Source: Treponema sp.
GTDB taxonomy: Bacteria; Spirochaetota; Spirochaetia; Treponematales; Treponemataceae
Assembly: GCA_017651065.1 (NCBI GenBank)
Contig: JAGCDP010000041.1
Coordinates: 1 to 43,005, forward strand
Reading direction: 5' to 3'
DNA: 43,005 nucleotides
This document shows, in pieces, positions 9,242 through 17,049 of this stretch (position 1 is the stretch's first letter; the number at the start of each line of letters is the position of its first letter). The notes under the pieces were generated by a model. The model was not told where the DNA came from. It saw nothing but the letters and a program-made list of their open reading frames with translations, and ran no database searches. The position numbers and the translations under genes were made by a program.

Positions 9242-10120
9242 ATGGCATTTTGGAACAGAAAGTATAAGGATTCTGTATTCACAGATTTATTTGGAAGCGA
9301 CAGGGATGCAAAGAAGAACTTCATAGAACTGTACAACGCGCTTTCGGGAAACGATTTTAAGCTTAATGAAGTCGAGCTTGAACGTAAGATTATTGAGCAA
9401 ACTCTTTATAAAACGTTCAATAATGATGTAAGTTGGGAAATAAACGGCAAGCTTATTGTATTGGTTGAGCATCAGTCTACGGTAAATGAAAACATGCCGT
9501 TACGATGTCTTGAGTATGTGACACGCATTTATGAAGGAATAGTTCCTGTAAAGGCGCGCTATGCAGAAAAAGTCTACAAACTTCCTAATCCTGATTTTTA
9601 TGTTGTGTATGTGGGAAAGAAAGAACTGCCTGAAGAACAGGAACTAAGGCTTTCCGATGCATTTTATACAAAAGACAGCAGCAAACTGGAACTTGTCGTT
9701 ACTGTAAAAAACTGCTCCTCTTCAAAATTGTTGCCCGTTGTAAAAAAGTGCAGTATACTTAAACAGTATTGTCAGTTCATAGAAATTGTTGAGCATAATT
9801 ACAACAAACTTTTTCCAAAAAAGTCTTTCAAAAAGGCAATTGAAATTGCGATGGAACAAGGAATCCTAAAAGATTATCTGGATAGAAAATCCCGGGAGGT
9901 AATTAATATGTTGTGTGCAAAATATGATTACAAAATGGATATCGCCGTAAAACAGGAAGAAGCCCGAGAAGAAGGAATTGCTATAGGTATGCAAGAAGGC
10001 GCACAACAAAAAGCCATGGAACTTGCCAAAAGTTTTTATTCAAATGGAGCTTCTGTGGAACTGATTGCAAAATCGCTAGGCATGACGGTTGAACAAGTAG
10101 AAAAAATAATTGAAGAATAA
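9242..10120 (+). CDS. Rpn-family PD-(D/E)XK nuclease (transposase-like, recombination-promoting)
   Basis: Member of the Rpn/YhgA-like family; E. coli members are DNA endonucleases that promote RecA-independent recombination, and many copies occur in treponemes. In the 292 residues, Asp62 (FNNDVSWEI) and Glu76-His77-Gln78 (LIVLVEHQST) form the PD-(D/E)xK-type active site with Gln in the third position, followed by NMPLRCLEYVTRIY, typical of the family. The C-terminus has the usual coiled stretch GIAIGMQEGAQQ and a helix-turn-helix-like tail (IAKSLGMTVEQVEKI). The ATG follows GGAGG at 9231-9235. It sits alone next to a gene remnant and a repeat fragment, consistent with a mobile accessory patch. 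No flanking terminal repeats were found. Confidence 0.88.
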   Translation: MAFWNRKYKDSVFTDLFGSDRDAKKNFIELYNALSGNDFKLNEVELERKIIEQTLYKTFNNDVSWEINGKLIVLVEHQSTVNENMPLRCLEYVTRIYEGIVPVKARYAEKVYKLPNPDFYVVYVGKKELPEEQELRLSDAFYTKDSSKLELVVTVKNCSSSKLLPVVKKCSILKQYCQFIEIVEHNYNKLFPKKSFKKAIEIAMEQGILKDYLDRKSREVINMLCAKYDYKMDIAVKQEEAREEGIAIGMQEGAQQKAMELAKSFYSNGASVELIAKSLGMTVEQVEKIIEE

Positions 10121-10124
10121 AAAA

Positions 10125-10147
10125 GATTGTCGGGTCACCCTTCGACA
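10125..10147. repeat. Chimeric repeat fragment (family C left arm joined to family B end)
   Basis: GATTGTCGGGTCA matches the left arm and loop of the family C palindrome at 6595, then CCCTTCGACAG matches the end of the family B repeat seen at 13764. The junction looks like recombination between two repeat families directly after the Rpn stop codon. Confidence 0.5.
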
Positions 10148-10191
10148 GTATAAGACAGCACAGGAGGCAGGTCTTAAGCTGGGTAATATAA

Positions 10192-10863
10192 ATGATGAGA
10201 AAAATATTACTTTTATTACTGTTATTTTTTTTTCTAAGCGATTGTTATTCGTTGGAAAAATTTACTTCAGTTTTTGATGAAATTGAATTACCATATGGAG
10301 TTTCTTTTGTTGATGAAGATAAGTATGAAATAGCATATTTTGTTTATCGAAATAAAAATGATGTTTCAATTATTTGGGAAGGAAGTGGAATAATACCTCG
10401 TCTTACAACTTTTTATGAAGATAAAGATTTTGTTTTTGTTGAGTTCTATTTGTTATGGATAGGTTCAGAAGTGACAATAAAAAACGATTGCAGAAAACTT
10501 TATAAGTATTTTGTAAAAATCAATAAAAAAGATATTTTATCAAAAAAAGAAAAAATATTAATAGAGTCTCCTAAAATAATTTTACACGATAAACAAAATA
10601 TTTCAATCAATAACAATTTAGATAATAAATATTTTTTTACAAATAAGACGTCGCTAATGTATAAAAATCCAGATAAACAATCTGAGATTGTTAGAAAAAT
10701 ATATAATAATGAAAAACTCGAACTGTTAGATATTTCATATGATAAAGTTGGTAATGTTTGGTTTAAATTGAAATATAATGATTATGCGGGTTTTATTATG
10801 ATTAATGATATTTCTGAACAATGGACTGTTATAAAAAATGAGATGTCGAAAATTGAACAATAA
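10192..10863 (+). CDS. Exported SH3-like-domain protein of unknown function
   Basis: The 223-residue protein begins with a strong signal sequence (Leu/Phe-rich, residues 4-15, ending near SDCYS; the Cys could be lipidated). The middle is not recognised. Residues of about 155-210 (LMYKNPDKQSEIVRKIY to DYAGFIMINDI) follow the bacterial SH3 pattern of a short strand, a variable loop, a W-F-K-L strand and a closing G-F-I turn. The gene is visibly richer in A+T and in Asn/Lys/Ile codons than its neighbours, which suggests recent acquisition. The ATG at 10192 has no close Shine-Dalgarno; an AGGAGG at about 10162 is too distant, and the ATG at 10195 is an alternative. It is convergent with the S41 peptidase gene. 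Confidence 0.65.
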   Translation: MMRKILLLLLLFFFLSDCYSLEKFTSVFDEIELPYGVSFVDEDKYEIAYFVYRNKNDVSIIWEGSGIIPRLTTFYEDKDFVFVEFYLLWIGSEVTIKNDCRKLYKYFVKINKKDILSKKEKILIESPKIILHDKQNISINNNLDNKYFFTNKTSLMYKNPDKQSEIVRKIYNNEKLELLDISYDKVGNVWFKLKYNDYAGFIMINDISEQWTVIKNEMSKIEQ

Positions 10864-10913
10864 TCAAAAAATTGATACTGGCTTTTTGCTGCAGCTTCCA
10901 TAAAATCACTTTC

Positions 10914-12431
10914 TCATTTTGTCAGAGAATAAAGTACATCCAGGGTTTCTGAAGTTGAACACGGATAATCAGGCTCTACGTATTTTTCTGTTGTGTTTTG
11001 ATTTACACGGTGGAATTTTTTGTAGGAAACCTGCATGAAGATTCTTGAGTTTGGCATATTAAAATGAACGACGTCTCCGTAGCCGTTAGGATTATTTGCA
11101 GGAGCCTGACCGATTACTTTTCCAAGTCCATTATCTTTAATCATCTGAGGGAACATCATTGCTGAGCTGAAGCTTTTTACGGAACTAAGAATGTAAACAT
11201 TACCTGTAAAAAGTAAATCATTTATGCGGTGATTTATTTTACGCCCAGTGCCTGACTTTACAAGGAATGGACCCAGACGAGAAGAACAAGTAGGCTCGTA
11301 AAAATCATCTGTATCAAGATATTTAATAAAGTTATTGATTACAAGCGATGAACCGCCGCCGTTTTTGCGAACATCAACTGCAACATTGCCTATATTATTC
11401 TCCTTGACTTCTGTAAACATCTGGCGCAGGCAGTTTTTGTATTCTGCATTGTTTTCGCAGGAAGTTAAAGTTAATACTGCAACATCATGATCCTTATCAA
11501 TTTCATAGGAACAGAACGAAGATGATGTTGCTGATTCCTGCTTTTTCTGCTCGCGGTATTTTTTATTATATTCAAGATATTCAGATAGAGGTAAAAAATC
11601 ATCTTTTGTTACTGTAAGATGTTTTGTAGTTTTGCTGCCGTCTTTTTCAGTTTTTTCAAGAGTATAGGTAACAGGTTTTTCTAAATCGTAACCAAGGAAA
11701 ATAAGATACTGATAGTAGATTGTGTAATCGCGTAAATCTGGTAAAGCCCAGAGCTCGCTTTCGTAACTGAACAAATCTTTTTTCTGCTGCAAAAGCTCTT
11801 CGTAAGGGATGCCTTCAAATTCAACAAATAAATAATCTTCGTCGTTTATCTGGTCCACATACTTCATATAACGAGCGTCTCCATAATATGCTTTTGCATA
11901 AGAGTGAGCATCCCCAAGAACAGAAAGAAAGCGTTCTATATGCTGATTCAGTTCTACAACTGTTGTTGAATCTTTTTGACTGATTGTATTACGCGCAGTC
12001 TCGTAAGCAGCCCTCACCTTTTTGTAATCTTCACCATTTTTATCAAGCATTGCCGGATGAATTCTGTTCAGCTGCTTAAAGGCATAGTCCAGATCCTGCA
12101 GCGCCTGCTTCTGGGTAAGCTTAGTATCATATGAAAGCGCAACATTTTTTACATTTCTTTTGTACACATTGCTGTTCCAATACGGAAAACAAAAAGCAAA
12201 AAACAGCATTGTAAGCACACTATAAACAGTTAAACAGGTAAGAAGAACTTTTGAAAACCGTCTCTTCCCCCGCCCAGCCTTTACAATATATAAAACATCA
12301 AGAACTAAAGCAGCCAGCGCCACAAGTGTTGCAAACCAGGAAGGCACCGCCCACCAAAAAAACTCCACCGGTATCACCAGCACCAGTCCTAAAACATTAA
12401 CCAAGATAGTTGAAATAAGTAGCTTTGTCAT
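10914..12431 (-). CDS. Membrane-anchored S41 (tail-specific/CtpA-like) serine peptidase
   Basis: The 505-residue protein has three N-terminal hydrophobic segments (about 4-24, 33-52 and 62-84) and a large C-terminal domain expected outside the membrane. The S41 core is visible as VAVDVRKNGGGS, which closes the substrate pocket, and VYILSSVKSFSSAMMF with the catalytic Ser in the SFSSA context, then the GQAPANNPNGYGD loop. A PDZ domain, usual in CtpA, is not obvious. The helical N-terminal part (YDTKLTQKQALQDLDYAFKQ) fits tricorn/IRBP-like S41 members. The ATG lies 8 nt from a perfect TATAAT with no Shine-Dalgarno, divergent from icd. Substrate unknown. Confidence 0.82.
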   Translation of the reverse strand: MTKLLISTILVNVLGLVLVIPVEFFWWAVPSWFATLVALAALVLDVLYIVKAGRGKRRFSKVLLTCLTVYSVLTMLFFAFCFPYWNSNVYKRNVKNVALSYDTKLTQKQALQDLDYAFKQLNRIHPAMLDKNGEDYKKVRAAYETARNTISQKDSTTVVELNQHIERFLSVLGDAHSYAKAYYGDARYMKYVDQINDEDYLFVEFEGIPYEELLQQKKDLFSYESELWALPDLRDYTIYYQYLIFLGYDLEKPVTYTLEKTEKDGSKTTKHLTVTKDDFLPLSEYLEYNKKYREQKKQESATSSSFCSYEIDKDHDVAVLTLTSCENNAEYKNCLRQMFTEVKENNIGNVAVDVRKNGGGSSLVINNFIKYLDTDDFYEPTCSSRLGPFLVKSGTGRKINHRINDLLFTGNVYILSSVKSFSSAMMFPQMIKDNGLGKVIGQAPANNPNGYGDVVHFNMPNSRIFMQVSYKKFHRVNQNTTEKYVEPDYPCSTSETLDVLYSLTK

Positions 12432-12439
12432 AATTTAAC

Positions 12440-12469
12440 ATTATAATGAAATACTTATATATAAAGCAA
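12440..12469 (-). promoter_or_regulatory. Sigma-70 promoter of the S41 peptidase gene, abutting the ATG
   Basis: TTGCTT (12469-12464), 18-bp spacer, perfect TATAAT (12445-12440). The ATG begins 8 nt after the -10, implying a leaderless transcript. Confidence 0.55.
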
Positions 12470-12523
12470 TCTGAAAAATTAATTTCCACGGGAGCAGCAA
12501 TTATTTTTTCCACAAGATTGCAT

Positions 12524-12552
12524 TTGTATAATTTTTATCTTTTCTATATAAT
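12524..12552 (+). promoter_or_regulatory. Sigma-70 promoter of icd, abutting the ATG
   Basis: TTGTAT (12524-12529), 17-bp spacer, perfect TATAAT (12547-12552). The ATG at 12561 follows after 8 nt (GTCACATT), with no Shine-Dalgarno possible, so the mRNA is predicted to start within a couple of bases of the ATG. Confidence 0.6.
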
Positions 12553-12560
12553 GTCACATT

Positions 12561-13757
12561 ATGGCAAAGATTCAAATGAAAAATGCGATCGCTGAATTAG
12601 ACGGCGATGAAATGACAAGAGTTTTGTGGAAGGTAATTAAGGATGAACTCCTTTTGCCTTATATTGATTTAAAGACTGAATATTACGACCTTGGTCTTAA
12701 GAGCCGCGACGACTCTGATGACAAGATTACATACGAGGCAGCTAGCGCAATTAAACGTCTTCATGTTGGTGTAAAGTGTGCAACAATCACTTCTAACCAG
12801 GCACGTGTAGAAGAATATAAGCTCAAGCAGCTCACCCCTTCTCCAAACGGAATTATCCGTGCAGAGCTTGACGGAACAGTTTTCCGCGAGCCTATTTTTG
12901 TAAACAACATTCACGGAACTGTAAGCTGCTGGAAAAAGCCTATTGTTCTTGGCCGCCATGCTTACGGTGATGTTTATAAAAACTGCGAAATTAAATGTCC
13001 TACTGCCGGAAAAGCAGAACTTGTTTTCACTGGCGTAGACGGAAAAGAAATCCGCAAAACTATTATGGACATGAAAGGACCTGGAATCATTCAGGGTATC
13101 CACAATCTTGATAACTCAATCGAATGCTTTGCCCGCTGCTGCTTTACTTACGCCCTTGATAAAAAGGTAAGCGTCTGGTTTGGCGCAAAAGATACAATTT
13201 CTAAAATCTACGACGGAAACTTCAAGGCAATTTTCCAGCGTGTTTATGACGAAGAATACAAAGAAAAGTTTGAAGCTGCCGGAATTGAATACTTCTACAC
13301 TTTGATTGACGATGCTGTTGCCCGTGTTATGAGGTCAGAAGGCGGCTTTATGTGGGCCACAAAGAACTATGACGGCGACGTTATGAGTGATATGATTGCC
13401 AGCGCATGTGGAAGCCTCGCAATGATGACTTCTGTTCTTGTTAGCCCTGACGGAAACTTTGAATATGAAGCAAGCCACGGTACAGTTCAGAAGCACTACT
13501 ACCGCTACCTCAAGGGAGAAAAAACTTCTACAAACCCTGTAGCAACAATTTTTGCCTGGACAGGTGCCCTTGCAAAACGCGGCGAGCTTGATGGAACTCC
13601 TGAATTAGTTGATTTTGCAAAGCGTCTTGAAAAAGCAACCTTGCAGACAATTGAAGAAGGCTACATGACAGGCGACATTGCACGCATTGCAGAGCCTGCT
13701 GCTAAGAAAGTGTTGAACTCTTGGGAATACATCGCGGCTATTAAAGAGCGTCTGTAG
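12561..13757 (+). CDS. icd: Isocitrate dehydrogenase, eukaryote-like (type II) family, probably NADP-dependent
   Basis: Oxidatively decarboxylates isocitrate to 2-oxoglutarate in the cytoplasm, producing NADPH and carbon for glutamate. The 398-residue protein resembles the homodimeric eukaryotic-type enzymes: AELDGDEMTRVLW at the N-terminus, the substrate loop TPSPNGIIR, GTVFREPI, the metal-binding Asp region DDAVARVMRSEGGFMWATKNYDGDV, and EASHGTVQKHYYRYLKG, where the usual NADP-selecting Arg-His pair of this family appears as Lys-His. Retention of a basic residue and His favours NADP over NAD, but that is inference. Repeats of families B and C follow the stop codon, and the beta-barrel gene overlaps its last 17 bp on the other strand. 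No regulator is adjacent. Confidence 0.94.
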   Translation: MAKIQMKNAIAELDGDEMTRVLWKVIKDELLLPYIDLKTEYYDLGLKSRDDSDDKITYEAASAIKRLHVGVKCATITSNQARVEEYKLKQLTPSPNGIIRAELDGTVFREPIFVNNIHGTVSCWKKPIVLGRHAYGDVYKNCEIKCPTAGKAELVFTGVDGKEIRKTIMDMKGPGIIQGIHNLDNSIECFARCCFTYALDKKVSVWFGAKDTISKIYDGNFKAIFQRVYDEEYKEKFEAAGIEYFYTLIDDAVARVMRSEGGFMWATKNYDGDVMSDMIASACGSLAMMTSVLVSPDGNFEYEASHGTVQKHYYRYLKGEKTSTNPVATIFAWTGALAKRGELDGTPELVDFAKRLEKATLQTIEEGYMTGDIARIAEPAAKKVLNSWEYIAAIKERL

Positions 13758-14451
13758 TCTCATGCCCTTCGACAGGCTCAGGGACCCCTGTAGGCTCAGG
13801 GACCACATCCTGTGTGTCATTCTCGGGCTTGACCCGAGAATCTATATAACTGAAAGAATTACGCACTCTTTTTGAAAATCTAACGCCTAAGTTTATATGA
13901 TACTGGTACGACGCATAAAATGGTTGTACCAGTTTATTTTTGCCCAGATTTGCGTTGTCGTACGAAAAGAAGTTTCTGTTTACAATTGTCCATCCGCGCG
14001 AAATTGGGAATTCAATTCCAAGCGTTGCACCAAGTCCAAGGTAATTCATATGATACTCATCTGTAAGCTGGTACATATAGTGCATACCAATACTTCCGGT
14101 AATAAGCACATACTTAAATCTGTCATAAGTTCCGTGAATAGCTAAATATCCGTCAAAAGCATAACTTATAATATTTTTTGGCTGTTGCTTCATTCCGTTA
14201 AAGGCCTGGTAAAATGGATAGTAAGCGCTTATATCAAGCTGTAAATCGCAGACAGGAAATCCTACAGTCTGTGTAGAAAAATAAGCACCAAGCATAAGGT
14301 TTTCGCGGACAAAGTTTGAACGGTCTTCAAGTTTTTCTATTCTTGTAAGCTGGCAGAAGCTGAATCCTTCATCAAAAGTAATTTTAAAATCCACAGCCCA
14401 TGCAGAAAGAGAAATCATAAACAATAAAGGAATTATAAATAGTTTTTTCAT
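13741..14451 (-). CDS. Outer-membrane beta-barrel-like protein with a repeat-encoded C-terminal extension
   Basis: The 236-residue frame has a cleavable signal peptide (MKKLFIIPLLFMISLSAWA) followed by alternating aromatic/hydrophobic strands (for example YQYHINLGVRF, 182-192) typical of a small outer-membrane barrel. The native protein probably ended near Phe192-Phe200, because barrels normally end with an aromatic strand. The final residues are translated repeats: DSRVKPEND (204-212) is the family C palindrome and VVPEPTGVPEPVEGH (216-230) is family B. The frame then runs 17 bp into the 3' end of icd on the opposite strand. It is the last gene of a four-gene lipoprotein operon, 5 bp after its upstream neighbour. 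Whether the extended barrel still assembles is unknown. Confidence 0.65.
   Translation of the reverse strand: MKKLFIIPLLFMISLSAWAVDFKITFDEGFSFCQLTRIEKLEDRSNFVRENLMLGAYFSTQTVGFPVCDLQLDISAYYPFYQAFNGMKQQPKNIISYAFDGYLAIHGTYDRFKYVLITGSIGMHYMYQLTDEYHMNYLGLGATLGIEFPISRGWTIVNRNFFSYDNANLGKNKLVQPFYASYQYHINLGVRFSKRVRNSFSYIDSRVKPENDTQDVVPEPTGVPEPVEGHETTDAL
13764..13806. repeat. Dispersed repeat, family B (one full and one partial unit)
   Basis: CCCTTCGACAGGCTCAGGGA with a partial second unit GGCTCAGGGACCAC. The same core occurs inverted at 30008-30039 and 30809-30840. It encodes VPEPVEG on the minus strand within the beta-barrel frame. Confidence 0.8.
13819..13841. repeat. Dispersed palindromic repeat, family C (9-bp stem, 5-nt loop)
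   Basis: ATTCTCGGG (13819-13827) and CCCGAGAAT (13833-13841) around a 5-nt loop. It matches the copy at 6596-6618 except for one stem base pair that has changed on both sides, keeping the pairing. Translated on the minus strand as DSRVKPEND. Confidence 0.8.
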
Positions 14452-14456
14452 GCCAG

Positions 14457-14807
14457 CTACCTTGCAGTGTGATAAAGCACAAGCATTTTTGTATTATTGT
14501 TTGCAGTCCAGGTAAGATAAAGCATTGCGCCACGAAGATCCCATTCTGTATTGCGTGTATAATTACTGTCGCCCTTGATTGTAAAAATCAGAACATTATC
14601 TACAGTAGTCCAGTCGCCTGAGTAAGAAACAAGCTTATTGTCGGAATCTTTTATCATTGCAGAAAAAGTTCCGTCATCTATAAACTGAATTTTATTTCCG
14701 TCATTATCTGTCCATGTTCCGTAAAGAGGATTTGGTGTGTAACAGGAAGCAAACAGCCCCATAACAAGTATTGCAACAAAACTAAATATTTTTACTCTAT
14801 TTTTCAT
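14457..14807 (-). CDS. Small lipoprotein, beta-sheet (lipocalin/META-like) fold, function unknown
   Basis: The 116-residue protein has a lipoprotein signal ending LFAS-Cys near residue 22, then a compact beta-rich sequence with the pattern YGTWTDNDGNKIQFIDDGTF and SGDWTTVDNVLIFTI, as in small ligand-binding or lipocalin-like lipoproteins where each repeat starts with G-x-W. I chose the ATG at 14807, which follows GAGGAA embedded in the end of the upstream gene; the TTG at 14822 would overlap that gene. Only 1 bp separates it from the upstream stop, so translation is probably coupled. It lies between the FN3 lipoproteins and the barrel, so a role at the outer membrane with them is inferred. 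Confidence 0.7.
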   Translation of the reverse strand: MKNRVKIFSFVAILVMGLFASCYTPNPLYGTWTDNDGNKIQFIDDGTFSAMIKDSDNKLVSYSGDWTTVDNVLIFTIKGDSNYTRNTEWDLRGAMLYLTWTANNNTKMLVLYHTAR

Positions 14808-14808
14808 A

Positions 14809-17049
14809 TTATTCCTCACCAACTGTCCAGCTTACATTTCCTTCGCTTAAGACAGTATTACCGTTTTTATCCTGAGTACAGACAACATAGTAGCCGCCGC
14901 CTGCTCCACCACCCTTTATTTCAAGACCGTTATATTTTGCATAACCCGGATACATACTTGAAAGAAGAGCCCTGTTTGTACCATCCATTGATCCATTAGC
15001 ACTCATGTTTGCAGTTGTATTTGTGTCACCCGTTAAAATAAAGTAGAAGCCCATTGCCGGATTATTCAGAACATAGAAATCTGCATAGTTTTCATAATGC
15101 ATTGTAATTCTGGCTCCTAATCCCTGCATTGCTGCATTATAAGAAACAGACCCACTTAGGTCACCGCTTTTTGATTCTGAACCAAGAGCATCTGTACTTG
15201 CCTTATGCATGAGCGTGAGCTTTGTCTGTGATTTCTTTACAGTTTTATTGTATTCCCTGAACCACTGGTCGCGGGTAAGAGCACCATAACCAAGAGTATC
15301 GTTTGTCTGCTGATTGCTGTTCTTTCCCTGAATGAGCATATTCAATGAAACAACCTTATAATAATATGGAGTTCCAGGACGAGCAGTTTCATTTTCATCA
15401 ATAAAGCTTAAACCCTGAACAGGCTTATCTGAAATTTTTCTGAATGAAGAATCAGGTTTTGTTGAACGGTATACATAATAAGCATAAGGAGTTTCTCCTT
15501 CCGGTGCTTCCCAGATAATCATAACCGGATAAACCCCGTTTGTATTTGGAGTATATTTTTCTAGTCCGTTGAGTGCACTTGTTTTTGAAGCAACAACATT
15601 TCGTGGTGCTTGTGGAGCCGGAGCAATAGTCTGGCTCAAATCACTTTCAAGAGTTCCATTAGTAGTAATGTGCACTGTTGTAATTTTATAAAATGGTTCC
15701 CTAAGGACTTTTGTGCTGTAGTAGCCATCTTCGCCAAGAGTGAGTTCAGAACCACCGAGCATGCTTTTTATATTTGTTGAAAAATCTCCGTCCAGAGTGT
15801 CGCTGCTGTAAATATTATAGAAATAATCAACATCTTCATAACCTACAGCAGGAGTCCATTTTACAATAACTTCTGTATTATTATCTGAATCTATAACTTC
15901 GCAATTTTTTGGAGCACTTAAAAGCCATCCCACTGCAGGAGTTGTAGAATCCGGACCTGTTTTACTGAATGGAGATTTGAAAGTTTCGCCGTCTGAAGAC
16001 TTTTTTACAGTCTGAAGATAATAATAGTATTTTACATGAGTCTTCTGTTTTGGAATTGAAGCATCTTCAAAGGCTGTAGTTGCCCCCGGAATATTTGCAC
16101 GAACAAGTGTATAAATAGATTCTTCAGAACTTGTTCTGTAAAGATTATAAGTAATTGTATATTCCGCCGAAGAATTAACTGCGCTCCATGTAACTTTAAG
16201 AGTATCTAATGATTCTGCCATTCCATTTGTAACTTGAATATTTGTAGGAGCCGACGGTGCACCAGATTTTGCAGAATAACCCATTGCAAGCCCCGTAAAT
16301 GCAGACTGAGAACCGCTTTCTAGAACAGCACATATTTTATAATAGAATTCAATACCCTTTTCGCTTTGATTCAGATAATTGTTGTATGAAGTAATATTGC
16401 CCAAAACAGAATCTATCTGTTCCATTCCAAAGCCGTTTTCTTTTTCGCCGCGGTAGATTAAATACCTTGAAGCATTCTGAACAGGACTCCATTTTACTGC
16501 AATATATTCTTCATTTTCACCCTTTGCCGCTTCTATTTGAGCAGGAGGCGACAAAAGCCAGCCGGAACTTTCATTTGAAATTTGTGTAAATTCGCTGGAT
16601 TCTAGACCTCTGTTTATGTTTTCTGCAGAAACCCTGTAATAATATTTTTTCTGATACTCAAGGTTTGATTCTTTTGGATCTGCAAGAATAAGGTCAATGT
16701 AATTATTTGAATAAACCTGTTTCTTAAGAACTTCAAAATCACCTTCATCAGGAATTCTTGCTGCGTTTCCGTTAATATCTGCTTCTACTACTGCGCGTTC
16801 AATTCTGTAAGAGGTAGCATAAGGTACTTCATCCCAATGAAGCTTTATTGAACCGCTGTACATTCCCTTAGAAACCATAAGCTGTTTTGGTGCATCAAGA
16901 GAAGTGATTTCCGGTTCTTTGTACATAAGCTCCCAAAGACTGAATTTCTGGGTTTTTGTATCCATGTTAATTTTATCTTCATACCATGAATAACAGGAAA
17001 GATTAAGGAGACCGCAAAGGATTATCAGGGAAAAAGTAAATCTTTTCAT
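14809..17049 (-). CDS. Large fibronectin type III lipoprotein (second gene of surface operon)
   Basis: The 746-residue protein starts MKRFTFSLIILCGLLNLSC, a lipoprotein signal, so it should be anchored by Cys near residue 19. It then repeats fibronectin type III-like modules, each beginning with P-x-x-[LIV] and containing a W-x-x-[AV] strand and a Y-Y-Y-x-V strand: LHWDEVPYATSYRIER, VKWSPVQNASRYLIYR, VTWSAVNSSAEYTITYNLYR, VKWTPAVGYEDVDYFYNIY and IIWEAPEGETPYAYYVYR. About five modules are visible, then a distinct C-terminal domain (roughly 590-746, Gly/Asn-rich). The chosen ATG overlaps the upstream stop as ATGA, with GGTGG just upstream; a GTG at 17058 is less likely. Surface binding or scaffold function is inferred only. 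Confidence 0.8.
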   Translation of the reverse strand: MKRFTFSLIILCGLLNLSCYSWYEDKINMDTKTQKFSLWELMYKEPEITSLDAPKQLMVSKGMYSGSIKLHWDEVPYATSYRIERAVVEADINGNAARIPDEGDFEVLKKQVYSNNYIDLILADPKESNLEYQKKYYYRVSAENINRGLESSEFTQISNESSGWLLSPPAQIEAAKGENEEYIAVKWSPVQNASRYLIYRGEKENGFGMEQIDSVLGNITSYNNYLNQSEKGIEFYYKICAVLESGSQSAFTGLAMGYSAKSGAPSAPTNIQVTNGMAESLDTLKVTWSAVNSSAEYTITYNLYRTSSEESIYTLVRANIPGATTAFEDASIPKQKTHVKYYYYLQTVKKSSDGETFKSPFSKTGPDSTTPAVGWLLSAPKNCEVIDSDNNTEVIVKWTPAVGYEDVDYFYNIYSSDTLDGDFSTNIKSMLGGSELTLGEDGYYSTKVLREPFYKITTVHITTNGTLESDLSQTIAPAPQAPRNVVASKTSALNGLEKYTPNTNGVYPVMIIWEAPEGETPYAYYVYRSTKPDSSFRKISDKPVQGLSFIDENETARPGTPYYYKVVSLNMLIQGKNSNQQTNDTLGYGALTRDQWFREYNKTVKKSQTKLTLMHKASTDALGSESKSGDLSGSVSYNAAMQGLGARITMHYENYADFYVLNNPAMGFYFILTGDTNTTANMSANGSMDGTNRALLSSMYPGYAKYNGLEIKGGGAGGGYYVVCTQDKNGNTVLSEGNVSWTVGEE

